DNA of 37,094 nucleotides from Clostridia bacterium (GCA_017429265.1 JAFRPG010000079.1:1-37094); one strand, 5' to 3'. Counted from the stretch's first letter, positions 15,627-26,561 are shown. Numbers and translations are program-made. Notes: generated from the sequence alone by a model not told the origin.

Positions 15627-16886
15627 TTACATGAAGCCACCCTTGTCGACATCCATCTCGATGCCGCGGATGCTCAGTTCGCCTTCCATCGTGCGGATCG
15701 TCTCGATGGCGACCGACACGGCGATCAGGATCGAGCTGGCCGCGAAGGGGATCCTGGCGTTCAGGCTGCTGGTGAGCAGAGTCGGGATCGCAGCAAGGAC
15801 GGCGAGGAAGAGGGCCGCGAACAGGTTCAGACGGTTGACGGTCGTCTGCAGATAGTTGCGGATGTTCTTGCCGCGCTGACCGGGGATGGTCGCGCCCTGC
15901 ATGATCAGCTGCTCAGCCTGCTTGGCCGGATCAAAGCTGATGGAGGAATAGAAGTAGGTGAAGGCAATGATCAGCAGGCCGGAGACGAGCATGTACCAGA
16001 CCGTGCCGTTGCTCATGTAGGTGTTCCAGAAGGTGGCGAAGGCACCCTTGCTGTTGATCAGGGACGCGATCGTTCCCGGGAAGGCCAGGAAGGAATACGC
16101 GAAGATCAGCGGCATGACGCCCACGGAGACGACCTTCAGGGTCAGACGGGTGTTCTGTCCGCCGTAGACGCGGCGGCCCTTGGTCTGCTTGGCGATCTGC
16201 AGGGGGATCCTGCGCTCGGCCAGCTCGACGAAGGTGACGACAGCCGTCATGAAGATCAGGAGGGCGATGATGATCAGGGCGTTGACCCAGCCATAGCTGG
16301 TGATGCCCGTGAACAGGTTGTTCACGATGCCGACGAAGATCAGCAGGGAGATGCCGTTGCCGATGCCCTTGTCGCTGATGCGCTCGCCGATCCACATCGC
16401 CAGCGCGGTGCCGGCAGCCATGGACAGGCCGACCAGGACATAGTTGAACCAGCCAGGCTTGATCGCATTCGCGACGCCGTGCGCGATGCCGATGGCCTGC
16501 ACAGCGGCCAGGACGACGGTCACATAGCGGGTGATGCGGTTGATCTTCTCGCGGCCGGCGCCGGTCTCATCGTTCTGCAGCCGCTCGAGTGCCGGGATGG
16601 CGATGCAGAGCAGCTGCATGATGATGCTGGCGTTGATGTACGGCGTGATGCCCATGGCCATGATGGTCATCTGGCTCATGCCGCCGCCGGTCATCATGTT
16701 GGCGAGGTCGAACAGGGAGGCGCCGCCGGAAGCGCGGCTGGCCTGCCAGCTCGCCAGCAGGGTGTTGTCAATGCCCGGGGAGGGGATGACGGACACGAAG
16801 CGGAACAGAAGGAGCATGAAGAAGGTGTAGATGATCTTCTTGCGGAGCTCGGTCGCGTTCCAGATCTTACGAATGTTCTGCAGCAT
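15627..16886 (-). CDS. secY: Preprotein translocase subunit SecY
   Basis: A 419-residue polytopic membrane protein forming the Sec channel, with about ten hydrophobic segments. Family marks include the N terminus NIRKIWNATELRKKIIYT, the plug-region stretch NMMTGGGMSQMTIMAMGI, and ITPYINASIIMQLL in the first third, and the cytoplasmic loop PGQRGKNI near the end. Length is normal. The start follows the rplO stop by two bases, within the spc operon order rplO-secY-adk. Identity is firm. Confidence 0.97.
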   Translation of the reverse strand: MLQNIRKIWNATELRKKIIYTFFMLLLFRFVSVIPSPGIDNTLLASWQASRASGGASLFDLANMMTGGGMSQMTIMAMGITPYINASIIMQLLCIAIPALERLQNDETGAGREKINRITRYVTVVLAAVQAIGIAHGVANAIKPGWFNYVLVGLSMAAGTALAMWIGERISDKGIGNGISLLIFVGIVNNLFTGITSYGWVNALIIIALLIFMTAVVTFVELAERRIPLQIAKQTKGRRVYGGQNTRLTLKVVSVGVMPLIFAYSFLAFPGTIASLINSKGAFATFWNTYMSNGTVWYMLVSGLLIIAFTYFYSSISFDPAKQAEQLIMQGATIPGQRGKNIRNYLQTTVNRLNLFAALFLAVLAAIPTLLTSSLNARIPFAASSILIAVSVAIETIRTMEGELSIRGIEMDVDKGGFM

Positions 16887-16888
16887 CG

Positions 16889-17329
16889 TCAGATCACCTC
16901 GGCTTTCCCGCCGAGTGCCTCGATCTTTTCCTTCGCAGAGGCAGTGAATTTGGCGGCCTTGACAGTCAGTTTCTTGGTCAGCTCACCGCCGCCCATGATT
17001 TTCACGCCGCCCAGTTCCTTCTTGATGATGCCGGCGTCCTTCAGGGCCTGGAAGTCGACCACCGCGCCGTCCTCAAAGACTTCGAGGCGCTCGACGTTCA
17101 CAGCGGCATAGTCCGTACCAAAGATATTGGTGAAGCCCTTCTTGGGGACACGGCGATACAGGGGCATCTGGCCGCCTTCAAAGCCGGGGCGCTTGCCGCC
17201 GCCGGAGCGCGCCTTGGCGCCCTTGTGGCCCTTGCCGGAGGTCTTGCCCAGGCCGGAGCCCACGCCGCGGCCCAGACGCTTCTTGGCTGTCGTGGAGCCC
17301 TCAGCGGGTTGCAGCTCGTGCAGTTTCAT
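16889..17329 (-). CDS. rplO: 50S ribosomal protein L15 (uL15)
   Basis: A 146-residue protein with the typical N terminus [12 protein letters not shown], the glycine- and basic-rich stretch [21 protein letters not shown], and [17 protein letters not shown]. The C-terminal half has the expected alpha-beta fold ending GGKAEVI. It lies between rpmD and secY in the conserved spc order. Confidence 0.97.
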   Translation of the reverse strand: MKLHELQPAEGSTTAKKRLGRGVGSGLGKTSGKGHKGAKARSGGGKRPGFEGGQMPLYRRVPKKGFTNIFGTDYAAVNVERLEVFEDGAVVDFQALKDAGIIKKELGGVKIMGGGELTKKLTVKAAKFTASAKEKIEALGGKAEVI

Positions 17330-17342
17330 CGGAAATCCCTCC

Positions 17343-17522
17343 TTATTCGTTCACTTCTTCGACCTTCAGCATGTGCTTGACAGTGAAGATCTGCCCGCGA
17401 ATGGCGGGATTGTCGGGCTGAGTCACGGTCTGACCCACCTTCTTCAGGCCAAGAGCGGCCACCGTGGCCTTGTGCTTGGGCAGGGAAGCGATGGGAGACT
17501 TGATCAAGGTAATCCTGAGCAT
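17343..17522 (-). CDS. rpmD: 50S ribosomal protein L30 (uL30)
   Basis: A 59-residue protein, [20 protein letters not shown], with [19 protein letters not shown] in the middle and a short acidic end, the usual bacterial L30. ATG 17522 follows AAGGAGGAG by about eight bases. It lies between rpsE and rplO as expected. Confidence 0.96.
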   Translation of the reverse strand: MLRITLIKSPIASLPKHKATVAALGLKKVGQTVTQPDNPAIRGQIFTVKHMLKVEEVNE

Positions 17523-17536
17523 CTTTCTTCTCCTCC

Positions 17537-18034
17537 TTAGCCAAGCAGATCTTCCACGGCCTTGCCGCGCATCTTGGCGACCTGCTCGGGGCTGCGCAGA
17601 AGCTTCAGGGCTTCGATGGTCGCCTTGACCATGTTGATCGGATTGTTCGTGCCGTAAGACTTGGTGCGGATATCCCTCACACCGGCCATTTCCAGCACGG
17701 CACGGGCAGCGCCGCCCGCGATGACGCCGGTGCCCTCGGGGGCAGGCATCAGGACGACCTTCGCCGTGGAATAACGGCCGGTCACCTCGTGCGGGATCGT
17801 GGTGCCGCTGATCGGGACCTCGATCATGGCCTTCTTGGCATCCTCGTTGGCCTTGCGGATGGCCTCGGGGATCTCAACGGCCTTGCCCATGCCGGCAGCG
17901 ACGCGGCCCTGCTCATCACCCACCACCACGAGTGCGGAGAAGCGGGAGTTGCGGCCGCCCTTGACGGTCTTGGACACGCGGTTGACCGCGACCAGCCGGT
18001 CTTTGAATTCACTCTGCTGTTCGAAGCGTTGCAT
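17537..18034 (-). CDS. rpsE: 30S ribosomal protein S5 (uS5)
   Basis: A 165-residue protein with the S5 N-terminal RNA-binding domain ([26 protein letters not shown]) and C-terminal domain ([16 protein letters not shown], then [15 protein letters not shown]). The [13 protein letters not shown] loop that helps accuracy of decoding is intact. It sits between rplR and rpmD. Confidence 0.97.
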   Translation of the reverse strand: MQRFEQQSEFKDRLVAVNRVSKTVKGGRNSRFSALVVVGDEQGRVAAGMGKAVEIPEAIRKANEDAKKAMIEVPISGTTIPHEVTGRYSTAKVVLMPAPEGTGVIAGGAARAVLEMAGVRDIRTKSYGTNNPINMVKATIEALKLLRSPEQVAKMRGKAVEDLLG

Positions 18035-18054
18035 TTGCGTGTGTCCTCCTTCTC

Positions 18055-18423
18055 TCAGAATTCGAGTCCGGCTTCGCGCGCACCCGCGGCGACCTCAGCG
18101 ACGCGGCCCGTGTAGACATAGCCGCCGCGGTCAAACACCACGGTCTTGATGCCGGCCTGGACAGCACGCTCACCGATGAGCTTGCCCACCAGCTTGGCAG
18201 CGCCCTTCTTGTCCACTTCCTCCAGCTTGCCCTTGAGTTCGGGGTCCATGGTGGAAGCGCTGACCAGAGTCGCGCCCTTAACGTCATCGATGATCTGAGC
18301 CTGGATATGCTTGTTGGAACGGTAGACAGACAGACGCGGCATTTCAGGGGTGCCGCTGATCTTCTTGCGGACGCGGGCATGACGGATCTCGCGGATCTCA
18401 TTGCGGTCACGCTTAATGAACAT
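18055..18423 (-). CDS. rplR: 50S ribosomal protein L18 (uL18)
   Basis: A 122-residue 5S rRNA-binding protein. It begins [20 protein letters not shown], continues with [17 protein letters not shown] and ends [21 protein letters not shown], all standard L18 features. Between rplF and rpsE. Confidence 0.97.
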   Translation of the reverse strand: MFIKRDRNEIREIRHARVRKKISGTPEMPRLSVYRSNKHIQAQIIDDVKGATLVSASTMDPELKGKLEEVDKKGAAKLVGKLIGERAVQAGIKTVVFDRGGYVYTGRVAEVAAGAREAGLEF

Positions 18424-18441
18424 GTGCAGTCACTCCCTCTC

Positions 18442-18990
18442 TTACTTCTTACCGGTTTTGCCTTCCTTGCGGCGGATGTGCTCACCCTGATACTTGATGC
18501 CCTTGCCCAGATAGGGTTCCGGCTTCCGGATGGCACGGATGTCCGCGGCGAGGTTGCCCACCTGCTGCTTGTTGGCGCCTTTGATGACCATCGTCGTGTC
18601 GTTGGGGGTCTCGAAGGTGATGCCCTCGGGAGCCTGCAGGACAACGGGATGGGAGAAGCCGATGGCGATGTTCAGGGTCTTGCCGGAGTTCTCGGCCTTG
18701 GCCTTGTAGCCGGTGCCGACCATTTCCAGCGTCTTGGCGAAGCCATCGGTCACGCCCACGACCATGTTGTGGATCAGGGCGCGGTACAGGCCGTGCATGG
18801 CCCGGTGATTCTTGTCCTCGGAATGGCGCTCGACGGTGACAACGCCAGCTTCATTCTTCACGGTGATCGACGGATCGATCTGCTGAGTCAGGGTGCCCTT
18901 GGGACCCTTGACCGTCACCAGGTTCGCGCCGTCAATGTCAACCGTCACGCCCGCGGGGACATGGATCGGAAGTCTTCCGATACGAGACAT
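18442..18990 (-). CDS. rplF: 50S ribosomal protein L6 (uL6)
   Basis: A 182-residue protein with the duplicated L6 fold: MSRIGRLPIHVPAGV at the start and VKGPKGTL after it, and the C-terminal EPYLGKGIKYQGEHIRRKEGK signature. The ATG at 18990 is chosen because GGAGG lies ten bases upstream; an in-frame GTG nine bases earlier is too close to that site. Between rpsH and rplR. Confidence 0.97.
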   Translation of the reverse strand: MSRIGRLPIHVPAGVTVDIDGANLVTVKGPKGTLTQQIDPSITVKNEAGVVTVERHSEDKNHRAMHGLYRALIHNMVVGVTDGFAKTLEMVGTGYKAKAENSGKTLNIAIGFSHPVVLQAPEGITFETPNDTTMVIKGANKQQVGNLAADIRAIRKPEPYLGKGIKYQGEHIRRKEGKTGKK

Positions 18991-19019
18991 TGCTTTCACA
19001 CCTCCATGAACGTGTCGGT

Positions 19020-19424
19020 TTACCAGATGTAGGCGAGCACTTCGCCGCCGATCTGCTGCTTGCGGGCTTCCTTGTCCGTCATCACACCCTTGGAGGTGGA
19101 GACGATGGCAATGCCCAGACCGCCCAGTACCTTGGGCAGCTCTTCGTATTTCGCATAGACGCGGATACCGGGCTTGGAGATGCGCTTCAGACCCGCGATG
19201 ACGGGGGTGGAGCGATTCGCGCCGGCATACTTGAGGGCGATCTTGATCTGGCCCTGCAGTCCGTCGTCGATGAAGTCCACACTCTTGACGTAGCCTTCGT
19301 TCAGCATGATCTTCGCGATGGCCTTCTTGGTGTTGCTGGCCGGCAGGACCACGGCGTCATGCCGGGCGACCTGCGCGTTGCGAATGCGGGTGAGCATATC
19401 GGCGATGGGATCATTCACAACCAT
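19020..19424 (-). CDS. rpsH: 30S ribosomal protein S8 (uS8)
   Basis: A 134-residue 16S rRNA-binding protein: [14 protein letters not shown] near the start, then [14 protein letters not shown] and the C-terminal [16 protein letters not shown] signature. ATG 19424 follows GGAGG. In enteric bacteria S8 is the translational repressor of the spc operon; whether that holds here is not visible. Between rpsN and rplF. Confidence 0.97.
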   Translation of the reverse strand: MVVNDPIADMLTRIRNAQVARHDAVVLPASNTKKAIAKIMLNEGYVKSVDFIDDGLQGQIKIALKYAGANRSTPVIAGLKRISKPGIRVYAKYEELPKVLGGLGIAIVSTSKGVMTDKEARKQQIGGEVLAYIW

Positions 19425-19453
19425 GATGGAACCTCCTTCCGTTTTCTCCCCGC

Positions 19454-19639
19454 TTACCAGCTGGCCTTGCGGACACCGGGGATCTGACCCTTGTAGGCCA
19501 ACTCTCTGAAGCAGATGCGGCAGACGCCATAGCGGCGGAGCACGGAGTGCGGACGGCCGCACAGACGGCAGCGCGTGTAGGCACGGGTAGAGAACTTCGC
19601 CGGGCGCGCCTGCTTGATTTTCATACTAGTCTTAGCCAC
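19454..19639 (-). CDS. rpsN: 30S ribosomal protein S14 type Z (uS14)
   Basis: A 61-residue protein with a zinc finger formed by C24, C27, C40 and C43 (CRLC and CRIC), the short type Z form common in Gram-positives. The end, [18 protein letters not shown], is canonical. Between rplE and rpsH. Confidence 0.97.
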   Translation of the reverse strand: MAKTSMKIKQARPAKFSTRAYTRCRLCGRPHSVLRRYGVCRICFRELAYKGQIPGVRKASW

Positions 19640-19657
19640 GTGCGTTTCCTCCTTCTA

Positions 19658-20203
19658 TTACGCCTTCGCGAAGGGCATGCCCAGCGCGGCGAGCAGCTCC
19701 TTGCACTCTTCGTCGGTCTTGGCGGTGGTGACGAAGATCATCTCCATGCCGCGGATCTTCTCGACCTTGTCGTAGTCGATTTCCGGGAAGAGCAGCTGCT
19801 CCTGGATGCCCAGGGCATAGTTGCCGCGGCCGTCGAAGGCCTTGGTGGAAACACCGTGGAAGTCGCGGACGCGGGGCAGCGCCACGCTGACCAGCTTGTC
19901 CATGAACTCCTCCATGCGAGCGCCGCGCAGGGTGACCTTCGCGCCGACGTTCTGGCCCTCACGGACCTTGAAGTTCGCGATGGACTTCTTCGCCTTGGTG
20001 ATCATCGGCTTCTGGCCGGCGATCGTGGCCAGCTCGGAGACAGCCAGCTCCAGCGCCTTGGCGTTGTCCTTGCAGTCGCCCAGGCCCATGTTGATGACGA
20101 TCTTGGAGAGCTTCGGAACTTCCATCGGATTTTTATAGCCGAATTTCTGCGTCAAAGCAGGAACAGCCTCGGCCAGATACTTTTCCTTGATGCGGGTAGC
20201 CAT
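19658..20203 (-). CDS. rplE: 50S ribosomal protein L5 (uL5)
   Basis: A 181-residue 5S rRNA-binding protein. Typical segments are [32 protein letters not shown] and the late [16 protein letters not shown] with [15 protein letters not shown]. Between rplX and rpsN. Confidence 0.97.
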   Translation of the reverse strand: MATRIKEKYLAEAVPALTQKFGYKNPMEVPKLSKIVINMGLGDCKDNAKALELAVSELATIAGQKPMITKAKKSIANFKVREGQNVGAKVTLRGARMEEFMDKLVSVALPRVRDFHGVSTKAFDGRGNYALGIQEQLLFPEIDYDKVEKIRGMEMIFVTTAKTDEECKELLAALGMPFAKA

Positions 20204-20220
20204 CGGGCTTTTCCTCCTTA

Positions 20221-20556
20221 TCAGTCAATTTCCGCTCCGCACTTCTTGCAGACACGGATCATCTCGCGGACCTTCTTGCCCGCCTCATCGGTGGTCACGT
20301 TCACCTTGTGGCTCACGCGGGTCGCCTTCTTGCACTTGGGGCACACGAGCATGACGTTGCTCGCGTCGATCGGCATGGTCTTCTGCACAATGCCGCCGGG
20401 CTGCATCTGGTTGCGCGCCTTCTGGTGCTTGGTGGCCTGGTTCACGCCCTCGACGCTGACACGGTTCTGCTTCGGGAAGGACGCGATAATCTTGCCCTGC
20501 TTGCCCTTGTCCTTGCCGGAGATGACCACGACTGTATCGTTTGTTTTCACGTGCAT
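20221..20556 (-). CDS. rplX: 50S ribosomal protein L24 (uL24), zinc-ribbon form
   Basis: A 111-residue assembly protein with the KOW motif near [14 protein letters not shown] and [12 protein letters not shown]. Two CxxC pairs, C72/C75 and C103/C106, give a C-terminal zinc ribbon, a variant present only in some lineages. Between rplN and rplE. Confidence 0.97.
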   Translation of the reverse strand: MHVKTNDTVVVISGKDKGKQGKIIASFPKQNRVSVEGVNQATKHQKARNQMQPGGIVQKTMPIDASNVMLVCPKCKKATRVSHKVNVTTDEAGKKVREMIRVCKKCGAEID

Positions 20557-20569
20557 CGTATTTCCCTCC

Positions 20570-20938
20570 TCACAGGACTTCCGGAGCCAGGGAGACGATC
20601 TTCATGAAGTTCTTCTCGCGCAGCTCGCGGGCCACAGGTCCAAAGATACGGGTTCCCTTGGGGAGTTGCTGGTCATTGATGATGACGGCAGCGTTGTCGT
20701 CGAACTTGATGTAGCTGCCATCGGGACGGCGCTTGTTCTTGCGCACACGGACGATCACGGCCTTGACCACGTCGCCCTTCTTCACCTGGCCACCGGGGTT
20801 CGCGCTCTTGACGCTCGCCACGATAATGTCGCCCACGGTGCCGTCGCGGCGGAAGGACCCGCCGAGCACACGGATGCACATGATTTCCTTCGCGCCGGAG
20901 TTATCGGCGACAGTGAGTCGCGTTTGCGGCTGAATCAT
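20570..20938 (-). CDS. rplN: 50S ribosomal protein L14 (uL14)
   Basis: A 122-residue protein: [19 protein letters not shown] at the start, [15 protein letters not shown] in the centre and the end [19 protein letters not shown], all L14 signatures. Between rpsQ and rplX. Confidence 0.97.
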   Translation of the reverse strand: MIQPQTRLTVADNSGAKEIMCIRVLGGSFRRDGTVGDIIVASVKSANPGGQVKKGDVVKAVIVRVRKNKRRPDGSYIKFDDNAAVIINDQQLPKGTRIFGPVARELREKNFMKIVSLAPEVL

Positions 20939-20966
20939 GGTATGTCTTCCTCCTTACAATGCGGGC

Positions 20967-21227
20967 TCACTTGGCCTTTTCGATGATCTCAACCAGGCGC
21001 CAGCGCTTATCCTTGCTGATCGGGCGGGTTTCCATCACGCGGATGGTATCGCCGATGCCGCACTCGTTATTCTCGTCGTGCACCTTCAGCTTGCTGGTGC
21101 GGTTCATGATCTTGCCATACAGGGGATGGCGAACGCGGGTCTTGATCTGGATGACGCAGGTCTTGTCCATCTTGTCGCTGATCACGACGCCCACGCGGGT
21201 TTTGCGAAGTCCTCTTACTTCAGACAT
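20967..21227 (-). CDS. rpsQ: 30S ribosomal protein S17 (uS17)
   Basis: An 86-residue OB-fold protein: [19 protein letters not shown] at the start, followed by RHPLYGKIM and the signature [18 protein letters not shown]. Between rpmC and rplN. Confidence 0.97.
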   Translation of the reverse strand: MSEVRGLRKTRVGVVISDKMDKTCVIQIKTRVRHPLYGKIMNRTSKLKVHDENNECGIGDTIRVMETRPISKDKRWRLVEIIEKAK

Positions 21228-21254
21228 TGAAGCGGCTGCCTCCTTTCAGTAGCC

Positions 21255-21446
21255 TTACGCCTGTTCCTTCTGGCGAAGCACGGTCTTGGCCCGGGCAATG
21301 TCACGCTTGACAGCCGTGATCTGCTTCGGGTTTGAGAGCTGGCCGGTCGCCAGCTGGAAACGAAGGTTGAACAGCTCGGTCTTCAGCTCAGCGACCTTGG
21401 CGTTCAGCTGCTCAGTGGACATCTCTACGAATTCGTTTGCCTTCAT
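21255..21446 (-). CDS. rpmC: 50S ribosomal protein L29 (uL29)
   Basis: A 63-residue two-helix protein at the exit tunnel: [36 protein letters not shown] and [15 protein letters not shown]. Its start overlaps the rplP stop by four bases. Confidence 0.97.
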   Translation of the reverse strand: MKANEFVEMSTEQLNAKVAELKTELFNLRFQLATGQLSNPKQITAVKRDIARAKTVLRQKEQA

Positions 21447-21883
21447 TGCTGTTCACCACCCGCTTCATTCGTCGCCTCGGGGCGCATGATGATCTTGGTC
21501 TTGAGAGGCAGCTTGTGGGAGGCAAGACGCAGCGCCTCACGCGCGGTCTCCTCCGGCACACCCTTGATCTCAAAGAGCACACGGCCGGGCTTGACCACGG
21601 CCACCCAGTATTCCGGAGAACCTTTGCCGGAGCCCATGCGGGTCTCGGCGGGTTTTTCGGTCACGGGCTTATCGGGGAAAATCTTGATCCAGACCTGGCC
21701 GCCGCGCTTGGTGTAGCGGGTCAGGGCGATACGAGCAGCCTCGATCTGCTGGCTGGTGACCCAGCAGGGTTCGGTGGCTTGCAGGCCGAAATCGCCGTAA
21801 GCCAGGAAGTTGCCGCGATGGGCCTCGCCCTTCATGCGGCCGCGGAACACCTTGCGGTGCTTCACTCTCTTGGGCATCAGCAT
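21443..21883 (-). CDS. rplP: 50S ribosomal protein L16 (uL16)
   Basis: A 146-residue protein with [20 protein letters not shown] near the start, [20 protein letters not shown] and [22 protein letters not shown] 21883 lies 11 bases after AGGAGG; a second ATG two codons later is the more usual N terminus but is far from that site. It overlaps rpmC by four bases. Confidence 0.97.
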   Translation of the reverse strand: MLMPKRVKHRKVFRGRMKGEAHRGNFLAYGDFGLQATEPCWVTSQQIEAARIALTRYTKRGGQVWIKIFPDKPVTEKPAETRMGSGKGSPEYWVAVVKPGRVLFEIKGVPEETAREALRLASHKLPLKTKIIMRPEATNEAGGEQQ

Positions 21884-21886
21884 AGG

Positions 21887-22555
21887 TTACTTGACCTCCT
21901 TCGCAGCAGGGGCTTTCTTGCTCTTGGGCAGGACCTGGCCCTTGTAGATCCAGACCTTGACGCCCAGGCGGCCGTAGGTCGTCTTGGCCTCGGCGAAGCC
22001 GTAGTCGATGTTCGCGCGCAGGGTCTGCAGCGGGATGGAGCCCTCGTGATAGGACTCGCTGCGGGCGATGTCCGCGCCGCCGATACGGCCGGAAACCGCG
22101 CACTTGATGCCCTTGACGGCGTTGGACTTCATGGCGCTCTGGATGGACTTCTTCATCGCGCGGCGGAAGCTGATGCGCTTCTCGAGCTGCTGCGCGATAT
22201 TCTCGGCGACCAGCTGCGCGTCGGCGTCGGGCTGGCGGACCTCCAGGACGTTGATGTGGCAGTTCTTCCCGAGGAAGGCCTGCACGTCCTTCTTGAGCTG
22301 CTCGATGGCAGCGCCCTTCTGGCCGATGATCATGCCGGGCTTGGAGGTGTAGATGTTGACGGTGACCACCGCAGCGGTGCGCTCAATGTCGATGTGGCTG
22401 ATGCCGGTGGCATAGTACTTATCCTTGAGCATGTTGCGGAGTTTGAAATCCTCGACGAGGTTGTTGGCAAAATCCTTCTTACCGGCGTACCAGCGCGTGC
22501 TCCAGTCATAGATCACGCCAACGCGAGCGCCGTGGGGATTCACTTTCTGACCCAT
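21887..22555 (-). CDS. rpsC: 30S ribosomal protein S3 (uS3)
   Basis: A 222-residue protein: [17 protein letters not shown] at the start, the KH domain with [17 protein letters not shown], and the C-terminal domain with [14 protein letters not shown] and [20 protein letters not shown]. Between rplV and rplP. Confidence 0.97.
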   Translation of the reverse strand: MGQKVNPHGARVGVIYDWSTRWYAGKKDFANNLVEDFKLRNMLKDKYYATGISHIDIERTAAVVTVNIYTSKPGMIIGQKGAAIEQLKKDVQAFLGKNCHINVLEVRQPDADAQLVAENIAQQLEKRISFRRAMKKSIQSAMKSNAVKGIKCAVSGRIGGADIARSESYHEGSIPLQTLRANIDYGFAEAKTTYGRLGVKVWIYKGQVLPKSKKAPAAKEVK

Positions 22556-22574
22556 TATGTTAACCTCCTTCGCC

Positions 22575-22958
22575 TTACTTCTGGTCCAGCACCACGCTGA
22601 TGTGGCTGGTGCGCTTGAGAATGGGGGAAGCGCTGCCGCGGGAGCGGGCGATATAACGCTTCAGCGTAGGACCAGGATTGGCATACACTTCGGCGACATA
22701 GAGGTCCTTGCGGTTCATCTCGAGGTTGTTCTCGGCGTTGGCGATGGCGCTGTTGAGCACCTTCAGCACGACGGGAGCCGCAGCCTTGGGGGTGAACTTC
22801 AGGATAGCCTGGGCTTCTTCCGCGCTCTTGCCGCGGATCAGATCGATCACGATCCTGACCTTGCGAGGAGAGATGCGGATATACTTGGCATGAGCCTGCG
22901 GGCGCTTGTCAGCGTTCTCCCGACGGGCAGCCGTCTTGACCTTGGAACGGGTTGCCAT
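22575..22958 (-). CDS. rplV: 50S ribosomal protein L22 (uL22)
   Basis: A 127-residue protein: [30 protein letters not shown] and the tunnel-lining beta-hairpin region [18 protein letters not shown]. About 15 extra basic residues precede the common start. Between rpsS and rpsC. Confidence 0.96.
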   Translation of the reverse strand: MATRSKVKTAARRENADKRPQAHAKYIRISPRKVRIVIDLIRGKSAEEAQAILKFTPKAAAPVVLKVLNSAIANAENNLEMNRKDLYVAEVYANPGPTLKRYIARSRGSASPILKRTSHISVVLDQK

Positions 22959-22977
22959 ATCGTGTCACTCCTCTCGC

Positions 22978-23250
22978 TTACTTGCTGCCCTTGTCGCCGC
23001 TGTGGCCGCGGAAGGTGCGGGTCGGGGCAAACTCGCCCAGCTTGTGGCCGACCATGTCCTCGGTCACGTAGACCGGCACATGCTTGCGGCCGTCATGAAC
23101 GGCGATGGTGTGTCCCACGAAATCCGGGAAGATGGTGGAGGACCTGGACCAGGTCTTCAGCACTGCCTTCTTACCGGAAGCATTCATTTCCTGAACGCGC
23201 TTGTACAGCGCTTCCTGTACATAGGGGCCTTTCTTAACGGAACGGCTCAT
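22978..23250 (-). CDS. rpsS: 30S ribosomal protein S19 (uS19)
   Basis: A 90-residue protein: [38 protein letters not shown] and [18 protein letters not shown]. All conserved S19 segments are present. Between rplB and rplV. Confidence 0.97.
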   Translation of the reverse strand: MSRSVKKGPYVQEALYKRVQEMNASGKKAVLKTWSRSSTIFPDFVGHTIAVHDGRKHVPVYVTEDMVGHKLGEFAPTRTFRGHSGDKGSK

Positions 23251-23277
23251 TCGTCAGTTGCCTCCTTCCAGTGCGGC

Positions 23278-24111
<834 letters not shown>

Positions 24112-24129
24112 GTTTCTGTCCTCCCTGCT

Positions 24130-24435
24130 TTACTGAGCCATGCCCTCGAAGAACTTGATCGGCTTGGAGTCCTTCTTCAGAGTCACATAGGCCTTCTTGA
24201 CTTCCGGGGTCCGGCCGGAGTGGAGACCCTGGCGCTTGATCTTACCCAGGGTGCGGACGGTGTTGACCTTGTCCACCTTGACGCCGTCGTCGGCGAAGAC
24301 GGCTTCCACAGCCATCTTGATCTCGGTCTTGGTGGCCGTCACCGGCACTTCGAAGATGTAACGCTTCTCTTCGATGCCTTCATACGCCTTCTCGGTGAGG
24401 ACGGGGCGCACGATGATGTCATGCGGATCCTTCAT
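24130..24435 (-). CDS. rplW: 50S ribosomal protein L23 (uL23)
   Basis: A 101-residue exit-tunnel protein that docks trigger factor and SRP: DIIVRPVLTEKAYE, RYIFEVPVTATKTEIK and VNTVRTLGKIKRQG. Its ATG shares one base with the rplD stop (TAATG). Confidence 0.97.
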   Translation of the reverse strand: MKDPHDIIVRPVLTEKAYEGIEEKRYIFEVPVTATKTEIKMAVEAVFADDGVKVDKVNTVRTLGKIKRQGLHSGRTPEVKKAYVTLKKDSKPIKFFEGMAQ

Positions 24436-25058
24436 TATGCGAATACCTCCTCCACAGCCTGAAGCGCAGCCTTGGTGATGACCAGCTTGTCCGCGTTCAG
24501 GATTTCGTAGACATTCAGGGTGTTGACGTAGATCGTCTTGGCTTCCTGCAGGTTGCCGGTGGCGCGGAGGATGTTCTCGTCGCGCTCGGGGAGAACCACC
24601 AGGCTCTTCTTGTCGGCGTTCAGGGCCTTGAGGACCTTGACCATCTGCTTGGTCTTGCCCTCGGCCAGCTTCAGCTCGTCCACCACGATGATGTCGCCGT
24701 CGTTGAGGCGGGAGGTCATCGCAGACTTGAACGCGAGGCGGCGGACCTTCTTGGGCACCGCGATGTAGTAGTCGCGGGGCTTGGGGGCGAACACGACGCC
24801 GCCGTGCTTGAACTGGGGCGCGCGGTTGCCATGGTGACGCGCATTGCCGGTGCCCTTCTGGCGGTAGATCTTGCGGCCACCTCCGCGAACCTCGCCGCGG
24901 GTCTTGGCGCTCTGGGTGCCCTGGCGCTGGGCCGCGAGGTAGGAGCGGACGACCAGGTGCATGGCGGCGACGTTGATCGGCGCGGCGAAGATCTCTTCGC
25001 TCAGCTCCACCTCGCCGATTGCCTTGCCTTCCATATTATAAAGAGCAGTCTTAGGCAT
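24435..25058 (-). CDS. rplD: 50S ribosomal protein L4 (uL4)
   Basis: A 207-residue protein: TRGEVRGGGRKIYRQKGTG and GNARHHGNRAPQFKHGGVVF form the extended loop, and the C-terminal half has VLKALNADKKSLVVL and LNVYEILNADKLVITK. In E. coli L4 represses its own S10 operon through a leader; a leader of about 160 nt exists here, but its use by L4 is only a possibility. Overlaps rplW by one base. Confidence 0.97.
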   Translation of the reverse strand: MPKTALYNMEGKAIGEVELSEEIFAAPINVAAMHLVVRSYLAAQRQGTQSAKTRGEVRGGGRKIYRQKGTGNARHHGNRAPQFKHGGVVFAPKPRDYYIAVPKKVRRLAFKSAMTSRLNDGDIIVVDELKLAEGKTKQMVKVLKALNADKKSLVVLPERDENILRATGNLQEAKTIYVNTLNVYEILNADKLVITKAALQAVEEVFA

Positions 25059-25078
25059 GTTTCAAATCCTCCTTGCAC

Positions 25079-25723
25079 TCAGGCCTTGACGCTGTCGCGC
25101 ACGATCAGCACCGTCCCGTTGGGGCCGGGCACCGCGCCCTTGACCAGCAGCAGGTTGCGCTCCGCGTCCACGCTGACCACTTCCAGGTTGAGGATGGTCA
25201 CGCGCTCAACGCCGCCGTGGCCCGCCATGTGCTTGTTCTTGAACACGCGGGAGGGGTCGGAGTTCGCGCTCATGGAGCCGACGCCGCGGTGATACTTGGA
25301 GCCGTGTTCCATGGGACCGGTGTGCTGATTCCAGCGGGCGATCGGGCCCTGAGTGCCCTTGCCCTTGGAGGTGCCGGTGATGTCGATCTTGTCGCCCTCG
25401 GCGAACTGGTCGACCTTGATCTGATCGCCGACGTTGTAGCCGGTGCAGTCGTCGAGGCGCAGCTCGCGGATGACACGCTTGGGGGCAACGCCCGTCTTTT
25501 TGAACTCGCCCATCTGCGGCTTGTTCAGGAGCTTCTCTGCGCGCTTCTCGCTCGCAAAGTCACCGTAGGCGACCTTCACGGCGCAGTAGCCGTCGGTCTC
25601 CACCGTCTTGTTCTGCATCACAGTGCAGGGGCCGGCTTCGATCACAGTGACCGGAACGAGGCGTCCGTCCTTGGTAAAGACCTGCGTCATGCCGATCTTC
25701 TTACCCACGATCGCTTTCTTCAT
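25079..25723 (-). CDS. rplC: 50S ribosomal protein L3 (uL3)
   Basis: A 214-residue protein: [20 protein letters not shown] at the start, then [19 protein letters not shown] and [20 protein letters not shown], with the final [15 protein letters not shown]. Between rpsJ and rplD. Confidence 0.97.
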   Translation of the reverse strand: MKKAIVGKKIGMTQVFTKDGRLVPVTVIEAGPCTVMQNKTVETDGYCAVKVAYGDFASEKRAEKLLNKPQMGEFKKTGVAPKRVIRELRLDDCTGYNVGDQIKVDQFAEGDKIDITGTSKGKGTQGPIARWNQHTGPMEHGSKYHRGVGSMSANSDPSRVFKNKHMAGHGGVERVTILNLEVVSVDAERNLLLVKGAVPGPNGTVLIVRDSVKA

Positions 25724-25742
25724 CTTTCGTTCCTCCTGCCTC

Positions 25743-26051
25743 TCACAGCTTCATTTCGATATCGACACCAGCAGGAAGTTCGAGCTTCATCATGGCGTCC
25801 ACCGTCTTGGGGTTGGGGTTGACAATGTCGATGAGCCGCTTGTGGGTGCGGCGCTCGAACTGCTCGCGGCTGTCCTTGTACTTGTGGGGGGCGCGCAGGA
25901 TGGTGACGATCTCCTTCTCTGTGGGCAGCGGGATCGGACCGGAGACCTTGGCGCCGGTGCGCTTCGCCGTTTCGACGATGCGGGCCGCGGACTGGTCGAT
26001 GAGGGTGTGCTCATACGCTTTGAGCTTGATGCGGATCTTCTGGTTGGCCAT
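25743..26051 (-). CDS. rpsJ: 30S ribosomal protein S10 (uS10)
   Basis: A 102-residue protein, first gene of the cluster: [40 protein letters not shown] and [13 protein letters not shown], all conserved (also NusE, part of antitermination complexes). ATG 26051 follows AAGGAGG. In many Firmicutes tuf and fusA lie upstream; here there is a non-coding leader and then ferredoxin. Confidence 0.97.
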   Translation of the reverse strand: MANQKIRIKLKAYEHTLIDQSAARIVETAKRTGAKVSGPIPLPTEKEIVTILRAPHKYKDSREQFERRTHKRLIDIVNPNPKTVDAMMKLELPAGVDIEMKL

Positions 26052-26211
26052 TGATGTACCTCCTTGATGATCGTTCTCTTTGCTGCCTTCGAGCCCACTG
26101 CAGGTGCAGGCTTTCCCGGCGCTTCGAGTCCGTCGCCCGATTGTCGGGCTGGTCCCCCGTAATTACCCGTTTGGCCTGACGGCAACTTACAGGTTCATCC
26201 CTAACAGACAA
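26052..26211 (-). promoter_or_regulatory. 5' leader of the S10-spc ribosomal operon
   Basis: About 160 nt between the promoter and rpsJ contain no credible ORF but clear hairpins, such as GCCCGA/TCGGGC (26135-26140/26144-26149), and two CTCGAAG copies. A ribosomal-protein-responsive leader is plausible, but I cannot match it to a known leader class. Confidence 0.5.
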
Positions 26212-26218
26212 CATGCCT

Positions 26219-26246
26219 ATTATACACGATACGCCGGCGATTGCAA
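26219..26246 (-). promoter_or_regulatory. Promoter of the S10-spc ribosomal operon
   Basis: Minus strand: TTGCAA (26241-26246), 16 bases, TATAAT (26219-26224). A run of A and other AT-rich sequence about 20-30 bases upstream of the -35 box may act as an UP element, as expected for a strong ribosomal promoter. Confidence 0.85.
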
Positions 26247-26513
26247 GGGGGTAGAGGCATCAAATTTCAGATTTTTTTCGCGAATTTCACTTTTCTTTTG
26301 CTCGGAAACGGTTCATTTCAGCGGACTCCCCCGGTTGTACATTAACCACTTCTCCGTGTGTGTGCATCGATCGGCCTGTTTTTGCCCCTAAAAGACCATT
26401 CGGTTTCCGGAACGGATGGCAGTTTCTCCAAAGCCCTTGCGTTTCAAGCGTTTTGCTCCGATTTTATGGCCACTGTTCCGGGTGTGTTCAATGCTGCCTG
26501 TCCCCAGACAGTG

Positions 26514-26539
26514 AAAAACCGCCCCTCACCGAAGGGCGG
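26514..26539 (-). terminator. Second, tandem terminator after ferredoxin
   Basis: Minus-strand stem CCGCCC/GGGCGG (26519-26524 and 26534-26539) followed by five T. It lies about 25 bases beyond the first ferredoxin terminator and insulates the ribosomal promoter region. Between here and 26246 nothing else was recognised. Confidence 0.8.
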
Positions 26540-26561
26540 ATATGCGGCTGTCTCCGCACGG

